Positions 23,688 to 37,799 of a stretch of 64,000 bases of DNA are shown here, in pieces (the stretch's first letter is position 1; each line of letters opens with the position of its first letter). The notes under the pieces were generated by a model. The model was not told the origin of the DNA and did not search any database. It saw only the letters and a program-made list of their open reading frames with translations. Source of the stretch: Paralithodes platypus (taxonomy: Eukaryota; Arthropoda; Malacostraca; Decapoda; Lithodidae); contig CM064501.1 in NCBI GenBank assembly GCA_032716605.1, positions 21,914,358 to 21,978,357 on the forward strand, given 5' to 3'. Position numbers and translations under genes: made by a program.

Positions 23688-26593
23688 ATGGCAACATCGC
23701 CGAAATTGGCAGCCACTCACACATTCCCAAGTATGATGTAAACACGTATGATATTGCCACTTACTTAGCACATAATAAAACCAGTGTTAGATGTGGCACT
23801 TCAAAATGACCGCGAAAAAATCGCCGTTGCATTATTGCACATTATGCAGTTGGGAAAAGCCGTTTCCCAAATTGCTAAACAGGTAACGCCAGAGAGTACC
23901 TGCGAACCAGTTTCGATCCCTCGTGATCCGGACCTTAGGGCCACTTTTGGGTTCCCTCATCTCCCCTAAACTAATAAACATCGACGAGATCAAGTATGAA
24001 GGGGATATAAATGTGACCCTCATACAACTCTACAGATACGTGAGGACCACGTATAGCTATGAAGATTACGATCAACAATATGAACTCTTATTCACCGCAG
24101 TGTTAAACATCATCCCACCCCACATCACCGCCCATTTCGACCCGTATGGCTTATTCGAAGAACATATGCTCTCCATCAGAGAAGAATGCCTACTCAGTTC
24201 GATGAATCCCCTATCCAACCCTTCAGCCCCTATCCAGGACTCCGTGCACCCTTTCAAAATGACTTCCGGTGAAAGTCCAACCCCAGTGCACTCTTCCTTG
24301 CCTCTATCCTCTCTGACCATCCCTAAATTTTCCCCTGCCCAGCCATCCACAACGATCATCTTCCATCAATTGTGTTACCCCATAAACCCCATCCTTTTTC
24401 TATGCATGTCAAACAAACTCACCAGTCCCAGATAACCTCTAACCAGACTGTGTTTGCCACCAAGAAAATTCCCCAAATTCGTCCTGTTAACAACCCCAAA
24501 TCAATACATCAGTCCTCTACCAATAACCCCTGTTCTAAACATAACTCTTCCCCCACCAACCCTCCGCAGCCCCCCCAACAAGCCTCGTATTCTAGCTATG
24601 CCTACCTATGTAGGCCTACCAAATCATGTTTTCCCCATGCCCCCAGAAATGTTCAGCTATTCCACAAACAACAAAATTCCCCTTGTGACAGTTTTCAGTC
24701 AGTAGCTCCCTTCCACCCCCACACAATTCACACCCCTAGAAAACTTCAAAACCCCACACTTGACTCGCCCTCTCATGTCAAACAAACTCACCAGTCCCAG
24801 ATAACCTCTAACCAGACCGAGACTGCCACCAAGAAAATTCCCCAAACTCGTCCTGTTAACAACTCCAAATCAGTACATCACTCCTCCCTCAATAACCCAT
24901 GTCCTATACCTAACTCTGCCCCCACTAATCCTCCCCAGTCCCACATAACCTTTAACCAGACCGAGACTGACACCAAGAAAATTCCCCAAATTCGTCCTGT
25001 TAACAACCCCAAATCAATACATCAGTCCTCTACCAATAACCCCTGTTCTACACCTAAGTCCTCCCCCACCAACCCGCCGCAGGCCCCCCCACAAATCCCG
25101 TTTTCTAACTCGCTCACCTCTCACCACCCTGACCCTCCCACACGCGCCGCTAATCCTCCCCTCACGCGTGACGACCTAGGGACCCAACCATGTTCCCCCC
25201 CTTCCCCCAGAAATGCTCAGCTATTCCCCACCAACAAAATTTCCCTTGTGACAGTTTTCCGTCAGTAGCTCCCTTCCACCCCCCCACAATTCACACCCCT
25301 AATAAACTTCAAAACCCCACACTTGACTCACCCCCTCATGACAGACAAACCCACCAATCCCATATAACCTCTAAACAAACCGTCACTGCCACCGACACAC
25401 CCCACCACTCTGATCCTCCCACACGCGCCGTTAATCCTCCCCTAACGCGTGACGACCTAGGGACCCAACCATGTTCCCCCCCTTGCCCCAGAAATGCTCA
25501 GCTATTGCGCCACCAACAAAATTTCCCTTGTGACAGTTTTCCGTCAGTAGCTCCCTTCCACCCCCCCACAATTCACACCCCTAATAAACTTCAAAACCCC
25601 ACACCTGCCTCCCCCCCTCATTACAGACAAACCCACCAATCCCATATAACCTCTAAACAAACCGTCACTGCCACCGACACACCCCACCACTCTGATCCTC
25701 CCACACGCGCCGTTAATCCCCCCCTCACGCGTGACCCCCACCAAAGAGATTCCCCCCACCTCATGCGTACCGAACACCTGCTCACTAGTCGGTCCCCCAC
25801 CATCATGAGCCCAGCTAAACTTTCAACCTCCACCAATTCCCACCCTGCCAGCCTAACCTCTCACGACCACATTCAGAACGAACAATCACCCCCGTACATA
25901 ACCCCTACCTCCTTTTTCCCCCCTATCTTACCACCCTCTTCACCGTTACCCCACCCGCCCCAAATTCCACCCCCAAAGATCCCGCTCGACAAAATACCAC
26001 TCCCCTCCCAATCCAACCACAACACTTTTTCCACCTTGGCTAAACCCCAAAATACTCTCTCTCTCGCCCCAAACAACATAATCAACCTCTCAACTTCAAC
26101 CACTCCTCGAAATCCCATCCATGTCTCTCCCGAAAATAAAATCAGTCCAAATTCAACCCCTCTCAAACCACAACCCTGCCTGCCCAGACCCCCCCCTCCA
26201 TCTCCCTATCAAATCCCCACACCCCAAACCTCCAAACCACCCGATCATAGTAAACTCTCAACCTTCAGCCTTACTCACCCTTCCCCAAACCCCACTCACG
26301 ACCACAACTCTCTACACAATTCAACCCCTCCCCAGCACCAACCTCTTCCGCAACAACAACCCCGACTCGACCTGCCCGTTTCATCTTTAAAACCCCCCTA
26401 TCACTACCCCCGACCGAAACCACTTAGACCCCCCTCCAAAACTGGCCCCGGGCCAGCTCGCCCCCAGACCCACATTCCTAACGACAGAACTAACGGTATA
26501 TCCACCCCGCCCTTCCAAAGTGAAAGTGAAACCCCAAGGTCAAAGCCACAACCACCACCACCCCTATTACCAGACCGTCACCCAGACTAACGG
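23688..26593 (+). pseudogene. gag-like proline-rich ORF, right-contig copy
   Basis: Same ORF as 4651-7554. An inserted C a few codons after the ATG and other indels break the N-terminal part. From 24372 the frame is open to 25268, including the point where the left copy is broken at 5652. A third frame is open from 25190 to 26590 (466 codons), ending with a PPPPLLPDRHPD-type tail. A 4-C versus 5-C run near 25226 explains the switch. The two copies break at different places, so an intact allele may exist. Confidence 0.6.
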
Positions 26594-27304
26594 CGACCCT
26601 AAATAACCCCCCCTGATGATGATGAGGATATTATTGTACTTAATTTTTTTTATTGTTTTCAATTCCTAAGCGATTGGGCATGATTCTATAAATTTACATG
26701 TTTTCCATATACTGTATATTATATTTTTTTTCCCTTTGTCATACTACTTTTCTTGTTAACCTACACTTTTCTGACTATCTTTAAAATTTGCTTTATACAT
26801 TGTTAAACACTTTACCTCTTCTTAATTTTCCTGTGTTCTTAATTATCTGTTCTTTCTTAAATTTACATGTTTTCCATATACTGTATATATTATATTTTGT
26901 TCCCCTTAGTCATACTACTTTTCTTGTTAACCTACCCTTTTCTGACTATCTTTTAAATGTGCTTTATACATTGTTAAACACTTTACCTCTTCTCAATTTT
27001 CCTGTGTTCTTAATTATCTGTTCTTTCTTAAATTTACATGTTTTCCATATACTATATATATTATATTTTTCCCTTAGTCATACTACTTTTCTTGTTAACC
27101 TACACTTTTCTGACTATCTTTTAAATTTGTTCTATACATTGTTAAACACTTTACCTTCACCTGTAAAACGTACTTCCCCTCAAAATAAAACATCGTCAAG
27201 CGACTCAAGTCCCACGACAAACATCTACCTCCCCACCATGACTATGCTTCTTTTTACTTCACCCTTGAGGCTCGAGGACGAGCCTATAATGAAGGAGAGG
27301 GAAG

Positions 27305-30300
27305 TAAAATGCCCCAGTACGAGAAGCCCACCACAGAAGCCACGAACGAACACCACACAGAAACACCCAAAGGAAAGGTCCACAGAACGAAAGGACCAGC
27401 TGACCGAGCCAGCCAATTCAGACAGGCCCAAGCCCGCAGGGCTAAGCAGCTCCAGGCCGAACCTAGATACCCCTTCTAAACTGACCATTTTTCCACACCT
27501 CACGTACACTACCCCCTCGTGTCCTACACTCTACCTACAAAGATGATGAACAGGAATATACATTCATATTAAAAACACCCATGCCCTGTCCCTATGTTGA
27601 GCCAATGCCAACACATCAGACAGCCATAATTATATCTATGTATGTTCTTACATCCGAGAAGTAGATGTTATATATCTTAGAAGTTAAAACACCCACGCAT
27701 GTCCCTAGACCTTGTATATCATTTCCCATGACGAGTCTAGATATATGTAACCCGTGCTCAGTCGCCCCCTTGCATTGTTCCTCTAGTAACTAAGTGTCTC
27801 TATAATATTAACTGCCACCAGTATTGATACGACATAGCGGCAATGTCCTTGTGTCGTATTGTGCCAAGTACAGATCAACCAGGTTTCATCACCTTATTAG
27901 GACGACGACTATAATGTTGTCGTTCATCGATGTATGCAATCCTTAGTTTAAGTATTAATATTAACATTCCCTAACATCTTGTCTTGCCAGACTAAGCTTC
28001 TGAAGACCCATCGCCCCATAAATCTATGTATTCAATCCTTAGGTTAAGTATTTTTATCCGCCATTGTGTTCACCTTTTTCCATTTACTTTTCCACAATTG
28101 TCATACGTCTTCCCCTTGCCTCCTTCGTATCCACAGTCCACACTACGCCAATTTACTTCGTGTCATACACCTCTTACCCCAACCAGAGATTGTATAAGAT
28201 AACCTTGTTACCAGTATCTGTCATAAGTACCCCGAAACAATAACTAAGTACCCCTACGAACTGCCGCTGTTGTTGGTATATATATATTTCATAGAAAACG
28301 CAGTTCCCAGGGCCAACTAATAGTATCCATAACCCCTCGGACTGATCACATAACTCTATCTTTTCCAGACTCATATACCACCCCATAGTTGCATTCCCCG
28401 GTAGCATTTGGCTAACGTATTCTACTGCCTTTTCAAACTCCCATAGCAACTGCAGCCTAATGCCACCCCCATGCCCAGAGACCTTAGGGTCAAATTCCCC
28501 TATAGCCCCCCTGCACTCCTCCCCTCTCATTATAAGACCCCGCGCTTCTCTACTCTTGTCCGACCTAGCCTCTCTCTCATACCTCTTCAAGATCCTTGAA
28601 TTGTCCGTTGCTAACGCTCTCCAACCTTTTATATATATACTCCTATCCAGCCTACCTTCACTTAGTAGGCCAGAAAAACATTAGAACTTTACTAGCCCCT
28701 TGCATGCCATCTATTCTCTTACAACCCATTCACAACCCTGCACCCAATGGTCGTCGGTGCGAGGCTAGCCGCCTCGCCAGTAACTAACTTCTATTGCCAT
28801 ACTTCCAGATAAATGTGGCAGAGTTAGCAACCCAGTCTCCACCACATCCAGCAAACCCTACAATTAACAACCAGCCGAGTAAAACCAGCTAGCCAAGGTA
28901 CCTTCGGTTTTGGTATTAAGGACACCCACATCTGTCTCATACACAGAGGGTTATTACAAACACTGGTGATATGGCAAGCCCCTAGCCACAGCCGCCGGAC
29001 GACTATAACAGAGAGAGGGCGCCCAGCTCCCCCTTTTTGCCCACCCGAGGAGGGAGACCCCCACCCCCGCGGAGGTATACCTGGCACCTGTTTTGACTTC
29101 TGAGTCATTGCCAGGTAGCACAGGAATTCTTCCTATCAATGAACTAACCATGCATGACTAACACCTTTACTACCCTCTATTAACTCACAATAAACCATTT
29201 ACCTTTCTTGCATGCTCTGATCACTAAATTAGCACCTCAGCTATACCATAGAATGAAGATTGAACAATCTAAGAGAGACGCTCCTATCACAGCTGTCCCC
29301 ATCCTCCTCGCAAAGTAGATCCAGTCTCTCTCTCCTAAATACTTCCAGTATAGCCAAAATAGTACCTCTTACTAAGGCTCAGTTATATGAAAATATAAAG
29401 GCTTCCTATAGCCATGTGCCACAACAGTAAATACAATCTTACCTAGTCCCCATATCTATTGAGAGCTCAAATAAGTCCATAAGACTCGAGATCCCTACTG
29501 TCTACAGGGTCCAGAACCGAGCCTATAAATCTAGCTCCCGCCCCCAGTCAAATCAGTTGAAAGCTAAACACCAACCAGTGGTCACTACCCTGCAGTTAAC
29601 TTCTAGCTCTGCCCTTGTGTTGTTCCGGAGTTGAGATTCCAGAGCCGGCAGACTCCGTGGCAGATTTGGATAGAAGGACCTGCCCACGTATTTGAGAACT
29701 TCACACATATGGACCCCTGGACGGCCGCGGAACCAGTCGTTAGCCCCCAACATCATGGACGCAAGATAACCAGGACCAGACCCATCAGATACTACCCAAG
29801 ATTCCCTATATCAGTACGACATATTACAGTGCTGTTTAGAGATTCACTAATTAATATTTCTACGAAGTGGCATCTCTTTGACCCAGTATAATTCATATAA
29901 CCATTCAATTAGGAAGTGCTAAGCGTATCAGTGTTCAATAATTAACAGGCGATACTAACTCTCGTAATCAACCATATACCCAGATATTATTACCTAGAAG
30001 GAAACCCTAGTGATATCTGAATGTTCGCCCACTGATTTGCGTTCTATGTATTTCTGAGACAAGAATATAAAACTTAGATCAGTACCCCCTGAGGTTACTA
30101 GAATTCCCTTGCTTTAAAATACGTGTGTCTAATCTAGTCTGTGAAATACTACTTGTGCACCAGAGCTACCAGTAATAAATCTAACAGTGAATATGATTCT
30201 ATAAGTAACATTGATGGTCTTCGGTATATAAACCTGTTGAATTAAAGCCAGTGATCAGAAGATTAATACCTGAACGTTGGAAGTGGGAGACTAGGCTCCA

Positions 30301-30519
30301 TCCAGATCCACTTATGCTAGTGTTGTTCGATTCTATTATATTGTCTTGCACGAGTATTCTGCAGTGGTATATAAATAAACGTGATCGTGTAACTTGCTAC
30401 CATGTGTTTCTTTGTGTTCTCTATTCCTCATATCTTGTATTGTGCATGCAGCCTTATATACCCAGTCATTTAAAACTCTCATTACCCAAGTTAAACTTGT
30501 AGAAAAACAGGGCATAGCA
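27305..30519 (+). repeat. 3' LTR, right-contig copy
   Basis: It is 3215 bp, with the polypurine tract immediately upstream (27292-27304) and GTTGT immediately downstream. It is nearly identical to 8263-11469. Confidence 0.88.
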
Positions 30520-31207
30520 GTTGTAGTTCTTTATTATAGGCTAATATCGTCGCGCATACAGTAGGCTCTGCATTGAGAGAGTTAAATTAAAAAACATTTA
30601 TGGATCTGAATGATGAATCGGAATAATAATAAGCAAAACTAGGGGATGCAGGGAAGCCTAGACAGAAGACTAAAAACGTTGTGTGGGACCCCATTTTATT
30701 ATGTTCATATTTCTTACAATTGTATCTTGGTTGCAGGTATATGACGACATGTGCATAATAAGTATTGGTAGTGTAAGTAACAGATAACGTTTATGAGAGG
30801 GGTTGGGTGTGAAAGGGATCTGCCGTGTGTGGGCCACTTGGCTCTTGCAAACTTCCATTTCATATTGCTTGCATGTGGAAGGGATCTGCCAGATCCCATA
30901 CACAGCTAATCTCTCTCTCATTTGCACATCGTTATACAAATGAGGCAGATCCCTTACACATGCAACCAAAATGAAAATGGGAGCCTGCAGAGAGCCAGTG
31001 GGCCACACAAGGCAGATCCCTTTCACACCCAACCTATCTCATACACATATGTTACTTAGGCGAATACCGTCCAACTCGGCCCATTGTCAACTCGGCCCAT
31101 TACCAACTCGGCCCATCAAATACCAACTCGGCCATTATATACCAACTCGGCCCACATGGCCCATTACCAACTCGGCCTATTATATACCAACTCGGCCGAT
31201 TAAATAC

Positions 31208-34200
31208 TAAAATGCCCCAGAACGAGAAGCCCAGCACAGAAGCCACGAACGAACACCACACAGAAACACCCAAAAGAAAGGTCCACAGAACGAAAGGACC
31301 AGCTAACCGAGCCAGCCAATTCAGACAGGCCCAAGCCCGCAGGGCTAAGCAGCTCCAGGCCGCACCTACCTACCCCTTCTAAACTGACCATTTTTCCACA
31401 CCTCACGTACACTACCCCCTCGTGTCCTACACTTCTAACTACAATGATGATGAACAGGAATATACATTCATATTAAAAACACCCATGCCCTGTCCCCAGG
31501 TTGAGCCAATGCCAACAAAGCAGACAGCCATATATCTATGTATGTTCTTACATCCGAGAAGTAGATGTTATATATCTTAGAAGTTAAAACACCCACGCCT
31601 GTCCCTAGACCTCGTATATCAATTTCCATGACGAGTATAGATATATGTAACCCGTGCTCAGTCGCCCCTTGCATTGTTCCTCTAGTAACTAAGTGTCTCT
31701 ATAATATTAACTGCCACCAGTATTGATACGACATAGCGGCACGTCCTAATGTCGTATTGTGCCAAGTGCAGATCAACCAGTTTTCATCACCTTATTAGGA
31801 CAACGACTATAATGTCGTCGTTCATCGATGTATTCAATCCTTAGGTTACGTATTAATATTAACATTCCCTAACCTATCTTGTCTTGCCAGACTAAGTTTC
31901 TGAAGACCCATCGCCCCTATAAATCTATGTATTTAATCCTTAGTTTAAGTATTGGTGTTAGTGTCTCTATAATATTAACTGCCACCAGTATTGATACGAC
32001 ATAGCGGCACGTCCTAATGTCGTATTGTGCCAAGTGCAGATCAACCAGTTTTCATCACCTTATTAGGACGACGACTATAATGTCGTCGTTCATCTATGTA
32101 TTCAATCCTTAGTTTATGTACACATGTTAACATTCCCTAACATATCTTGTCTTGCCAGACTAAGTTTCTGAAGAATCATCGCCCATAAAATCTATGTATT
32201 CAATCCTTAGGTTAAGTATCTTTATCCGCCATTGTGTTCAGCTTTTTCCAGTTACTTCTCCACAATTGTTTTACGTCTTCCAATCACCTCCTTCGTATCC
32301 ACAGTCCACACTACGCCAATTTGCTTCGTGTCCTACACCTCTTACCCCAACCAGATTGTATAGATAACCTTAGTACCAGTATCTGTCATAAGTACCTCAA
32401 AACAATAACGAAGTACCCCTACGAACTGCCGTTTTTCTTGGTATATATTTCATAGAAAACGCAGTTCCCAGGGACAACTAGACGTGCAAAAGCTTGTGCC
32501 AACTAATAATATCCATAACCCCTCGTACTGACGAAGAATAATACACCATGTTTTTCCCCACTTTACCCACAGTCAAGCACACACCTACAGTTCACCTCCT
32601 TCTTCCCCCCCAGCCCCACAGTCCACATAATTCTATCTTTTCCAGACTCATATACCACCCCTTAGTTGCACTCCCCGGTAGCATTTGGCTAACGTACTTT
32701 CACTGCCTTTTCAAACTCCAATATCAACTGCAGCCTAATGCCATCCCCACGCCCAGAGACCTTAGGGTCAAATTTCCCTATAGTCCCCCCTGAACTCCTC
32801 CCCTCTCATTAAAATACCCCGCGCTTCTCGACTCTTGTCCGACCTAGCCTCTCTCTCATACCTCTTGAAGATCCTTGATTTTTCCATTGCTAACGCTCTC
32901 CAACCTTTTATATATATACTCCTATCCTGCCTGCCTTCCCTTAGCAGGCCAGAACAACATTAGAACTTTACTAACCCCTTGCATGCCATCTATTCTCTTA
33001 CAACCTATTCACAACTCTGCACCCAATGGTCGTCGGTGCGAGGCTAGCCGCCTCACCAGTAACTAACTTCTATTGCCATACTTCCAGATAAATGTGGCAG
33101 AGTTAGCAACCAGTCTCCACCACATCCAGCAAACCATACAATTAACAACCAACCGATTAAAACCAGCTAGCCAAGGCACCTTCGGTTTGGATATTAAGAA
33201 GACCCACATCTGTCTCATAAACAGAGGGTTATTACAAACACTGGTGATATGGCAAGCCCCTAGCCACAGCCGCCGGACGACCATCCCAGAGAGAGAGCGC
33301 CCGGCTACCCTTTTTGTTTTACCCACCCGAGGAGGGAGACCCCCACCCCCGCGGAGGTATACCTGACCCCTGTTTTGACTTCCGGGTCATTGCCAGGTAG
33401 CCTAGGAATTCTTCCTATCCATGAACTAACCATGCATGTCTAACCCCCTTACTCACCTCTCTGTACCCACAATAACCCATTCACCTGTTTTGCATACTCG
33501 GATAGTCAAATTAGCACCTCAGCTAGGCAATAGAATGAAGACTGAGCAATATAAGAGAGACGCCCCTATCACAGCTGCCACAGTCCTCCCCGCAAAGTAG
33601 ATCCAGTCTCCCTCCCATAAATACTTCCAGTATAGCCAAAATAGTACCTTTTACTAAGGCTCAGTTATATCACAAATTGAAGGCTTCCTATAGCCATGTG
33701 CCACAACAGTAATCACCATCTTACCTAGTCCCCATATCTATTGAGAACTCAAATAAGTCCATAAGACTCGAGATCCCTATTGTCTACAGGGTCCAGAACC
33801 GAGCCTATAAACCTAGCTCCCGCCCCCAGTCAAATCAGTTGAAAGTTAGACACCAACCAGTGGTCACTACCCTGAAGTTAACCTCTAGCTCTGCCCTTGT
33901 GTTGTTCCGGAGTTGAGAGATTCCCGAGCCGGCAGACTCCATGGCAGAAGTTAAATAGAAGAGCTGTCCATGTACAAGTCCCAACGTGCACCTTATAACC
34001 TTCACACAAATTAGTGGGTATATAAGTGTGTAGCCAGCACCGATCGTCAAGAGATCAGACTTGAGAACTTCCTACATTTTGGACCACCTGGACGGCCGAG
34101 GAACCAGTCGTTAGCCCCCAACATCACCGGAAGCAAGATAACCAGGACCAGACCCACAAATACTATTCAAGATTCATGTTACTAGTACTAAGTGTTATAG

Positions 34201-34893
34201 TACCAGTTCGACATTCACTTATTAACTTTTCTATGAAGTGGCTATAACTTGCCCAGTGTAACTCATATTTAACCATTCCATTTGGGACGTACTAAGCGTA
34301 TCAGTGTTCATTAATTAACAGGCGACATTGACTCTCGTAATTACCTTATTCAGATATTAAAACCCTAGTGATATCTAACGTTGCCCACTGATTTGTGTTC
34401 TACGTATTTCTGTCATAGGAATATAAATCTTAGATCAGTACCCCCTTGAGGTTACTAGAATTGCCGTGTTCAGAAATATATGCGTATCTAATTCTAACTG
34501 TGAGCTGCTACTTGGGCACGCGACCTGCCAGAAAGAAATCTAATTAGTGAAATTGAATACATAAATACGTTGAGGTCTTCCAGTATAATAAACCTTGCTA
34601 ACTAAATCCGTGATCAGAAGAGTATACCTGAACGTTGGAAGTGGGAGACTAGGCTCCATCCAGATCCGCTAATGCTAGCAGTTCCCTTCTATTATTTGTT
34701 TTGTACGAGTCTTACTATCTTTCTATGCTCTTTATTCACCTATCTAAATAAAAGTGATCGTGTGTCGTGTTACCGTGTGTTTATTTTGTGTTCTCTATTC
34801 CTCATACCTTGTATTGTGCATGCAGCCTTATATACCCAGTCAGATAGAGCCCACATTACCCAAGTTAATCCTGTAGAAAAACAGGGCATAACA
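31208..34893 (+). mobile_element. solo LTR, right-contig copy
   Basis: Same solo LTR as 12163-15856, with the AATAC target duplication at 31203-31207 and 34894-34898 intact. Confidence 0.9.
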
Positions 34894-35281
34894 AATACCA
34901 ACTCGGACCACATGGCCCAATGCCCTTATGGTTTTTATTCTAGGCTACTATACGAATCTTAGGCTAAATGAACAGACTATAAACAATTTAAAACGACTTT
35001 TGAAACAACTTTATTATTACAGGAGTCAGTGATAAGATATAATATGTATATTTGTATACATAATCTTTATACAAAACATTAGTTAGTTTAGGAAGGACCT
35101 TAGCATTCAAACAGACAGCAGTCCCTCCTGCAAAGGACGCGCATCCTTGAAGCATACTAAGCATTGATTAGCCATTGTGTTCATTGTAGCGATGCAGTGT
35201 AAGAAGGGTAAGATTTGTTAGTTTCTCCAACTTAATTAACTTTGCACTGTTTTCTGTTTGATTCACTCACTCGACCACTGC

Positions 35282-35769
35282 TTAACACCTTAAGAGCGGC
35301 CTATGCGGTTTATTTATATGTACCGCCCAGCGGGGTGTTTTTAGCCAAAATAGGGCTGTTTACGTGATCATTTTCATGCCTAAATAAGACCCAGAACGTA
35401 AAACAAGTATCTATCCCTGAAAGGGCATAAACAGAGCTTTCGAATGACACCATAACGATCCTTTTATGATGGCTAGTTTTCTTGCAATAACCGTGCAACG
35501 CGAGTGCAAAAAGCATGTAATTAGCCACTTTCCCGATACAATTCCTTATATAGCGAGTGAGAGAGGGAGGAGGGAGCTGGGATTCGTATCAGTATGTTCG
35601 CCGCGGTGGTCTGGAGCAGTCATACGCTCGCTACTCTCCTGCCACCACTTGTCTCTCTCTCTCAGCAACATTACGTGCTGAAATTGCCACTCGACCTATG
35701 TCGAGCGCCGCCACATAGTCAAGCTTTATTAAATACGACTTATGTGGTGAGCCGCTAATTAAGGGTTAA
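35282..35769 (-). mobile_element. TTAA MITE family A, right-contig copy of 16244-16736
   Basis: It has a TTAA at each outer end and begins TTAACACCTTAAGAGCGGCC. It lies between the solo LTR and the palindrome. Confidence 0.87.
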
Positions 35770-35966
35770 TCATCTTCGAAACATTTAATTTTATACATGT
35801 ATATAATAAAAGTATTATTAATACATATATCGTATGTAGTTGACTCAACTCATTGTATCATTAATTTTCTTTGACTCCTTTCTTTACCAGTGGTGCGCCT
35901 ACTTATAGGCTATTGACTCAAACCAATAAAGTAATACATTGTTCGAAGCACTGATTATTAAAGTTT

Positions 35967-36307
35967 TTAGTGGTTTGAGTTAATATAAGTATATATGTCC
36001 ACCAAATACAATGATAGCCTACACTGATTTGAAACAGATTAACTATCAAAACACGAAACATTGACAAACTTTAATAATCAGACGTGCTTCGAACAATGTA
36101 TTACTTTATTGGTTTGAGTCAATAGCCTATAAGTCTTTTAGTGGTTTGAGTCAATATATGATATTGACTCAAACCACTAAAGTAATACATTGGTCGAAGC
36201 ACTGATTATTAAAGTTTGTCAACGTTACGTGTTTTGAAAATTAATCTCTTTCAAATCAGTGTATCATTGTATTTGGTGGACCTATTTATGTTAATTCAAA
36301 CCACTGA
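35967..36307. repeat. ~340-bp palindrome, right-contig copy
   Basis: Arms of ~165 bp meet at about 36150. Outer landmarks are TTAGTGGTTTGAGTTAATAT and its near reverse complement ending at 36307. The left arm carries a ~16-bp extra piece (AGCCTATAAGTCTTTT type) relative to the right. Confidence 0.82.
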
Positions 36308-36875
36308 AGTCTGAATCCATTGTTAAAAAAACTGATTAAAGATTTTCAAATAAATGGGCCGAGTTGGTAGTGAAAGACGGGCCGAGTTGGTAATGCAAGA
36401 CGGGCCGAGTTGGTTGTAAGTGGGCCGAGTTGGTAATCTTAGATGGGCCGAGTTGGAAAAGGGCCGAGTTGGCTGTACTACTTAGGCTACACCACTTACT
36501 ATACACCAATGTTATCATATACCTGCAACCAAGATATAATTGTAAGAAATAGGAAAGTAAGAAAATGGGAGTCAGCAGAGAGCCAATTGGCCCATACAAA
36601 TAGATCCCTTTCACACCCAACCCATCTTATAAACTCTTCCTCTCTCTCTCACACACACAAATGAGAACATAAGTAAACAGGAGTCTGCAGAGAGCCGATT
36701 GACCCACACACGGCAGATCCCTTTCACACACAACCAATCTCTCTCTCTCTCACACACAAATGAGAACATAAGAACATATCCAGTTGCCCTCTGACCCTTG
36801 ACCAGTGCGGACGTCCCCAGTGACCGCTAGTGTACCGGTTTACCCTTAGTGAGGTCCTAGTGAACTTTCTTAGTG

Positions 36876-37559
36876 ATGGCTGTTGTTGATGAGTCTGCTG
36901 TCTCCTCCCATACTCTCCAGCTTTGTCTTGCTTTGCAAGAAAGACTGGAGAGTGTGGAGCAGGAGATTCAGTGTCTCAAAGATGAAAATTTGGCCTTGAG
37001 ACTAGCTATGGCGGAGAAGAAGTGTGAGGCTACCGGAAGTGTTCCCAGGGATCGTGAAGCCCCTTGGAAAGTGGTGTCAACTAGTGCAACGGCCTGCAAG
37101 CTGAAAAGGCAGCCAGTCAAGACCCACAACAACTTCAGCACCTTGGCTGATGAGAGTAATGGCGATGAAGTGGCGATCATCGAGGCAGTGAGAGGGGAGG
37201 GGGGGGGGGGGGGGAGTCTGCTGCTGTTGCTGCAACAACTGCTGCTACACGCCGACAAAAGGAAAAAGCTAAGTCTGTTTTCATTATCGGTGATTCATTG
37301 GTTAGATACCTTGGCAGGGCAACAAACACTCAGGTTGGAAAAGTTGTCTGCGTGCCTGGTGCCGGAGTCGGGAGGGTGGCTGAGAAGATAAATGCTGTCC
37401 TGGAAGTGAGTGGGGAGGACCCCATCATCTTCCTCAATGCAGGGAGCAACGACATATGGAGATGCAGGACTGAGGAGTTGCTCTCCAAGTATCAGGAAAT
37501 GTTGGAGAGGATCAAGGAAAAAGGTGGAGTTCCTGTGGTAAACAGTATCCTGCCTAAAA
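36876..37559 (+). pseudogene. CR1 ORF1, first part: coiled coil and SGNH hydrolase blocks I-III
   Basis: The ATG at 36876 starts an acidic, heptad-rich N-terminus (about residues 15-50), followed by a basic linker. A G homopolymer near 37199-37216 shifts the frame. The following frame carries GDSLVRY at 37289 (SGNH block I with the nucleophile Ser) and GSND at 37442-37453 (block III Asn). This is the esterase domain known from CR1 ORF1 proteins, whose role in retrotransposition is thought to be lipid or membrane association. It is cut after the SILPK region by the MULE-like insertion and resumes at 40688. Confidence 0.82.
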
Positions 37560-37799
37560 GGGTCGCAGGACGATTCGACGGGGCGCCAGTTCGACGATGC
37601 CGTCGAAACGTCTATGCTCGCGATCATCGAAATGTCTCTGTCCGACCCGTCGAATCGTCCAATAATACTGGCCATCGTCTAATTGTACTTTTCAACCCCT
37701 TGGGGTTCATTTTTATAATGGTTTATATTAATTATGAAATTTCCACAATACCTTCATAGCCTAAACTAGATTTTATGTGTACAAAAGTAAGACCATCGA

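Larger units (their letters stand above)
19574..30519 (+). mobile_element. long-LTR, gag-only LTR retrotransposon (right-contig copy)
   Basis: This is the same insertion as 732-11469, with LTRs at 19574-23616 and 27305-30519. The 3' target duplication GTTGT is at 30520-30524. The 5' flank has GTTGTGTGTG, so the 5' duplication is blurred by inserted bases. The 5' LTR again contains the family B MITE, which confirms it is the same locus. Confidence 0.85.
31061..36478. mobile_element. hAT-like element with inverted arrays, right-contig copy
   Basis: TACTTAGG target duplications lie at 31053-31060 and 36479-36486. Arrays are at about 31071-31198 and 36354-36473. The nested family A MITE is at 35282-35769 and the palindrome at 35967-36307. 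This copy is cleaner than the left one at its 3' end and is the better reference for the element. Confidence 0.68.
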
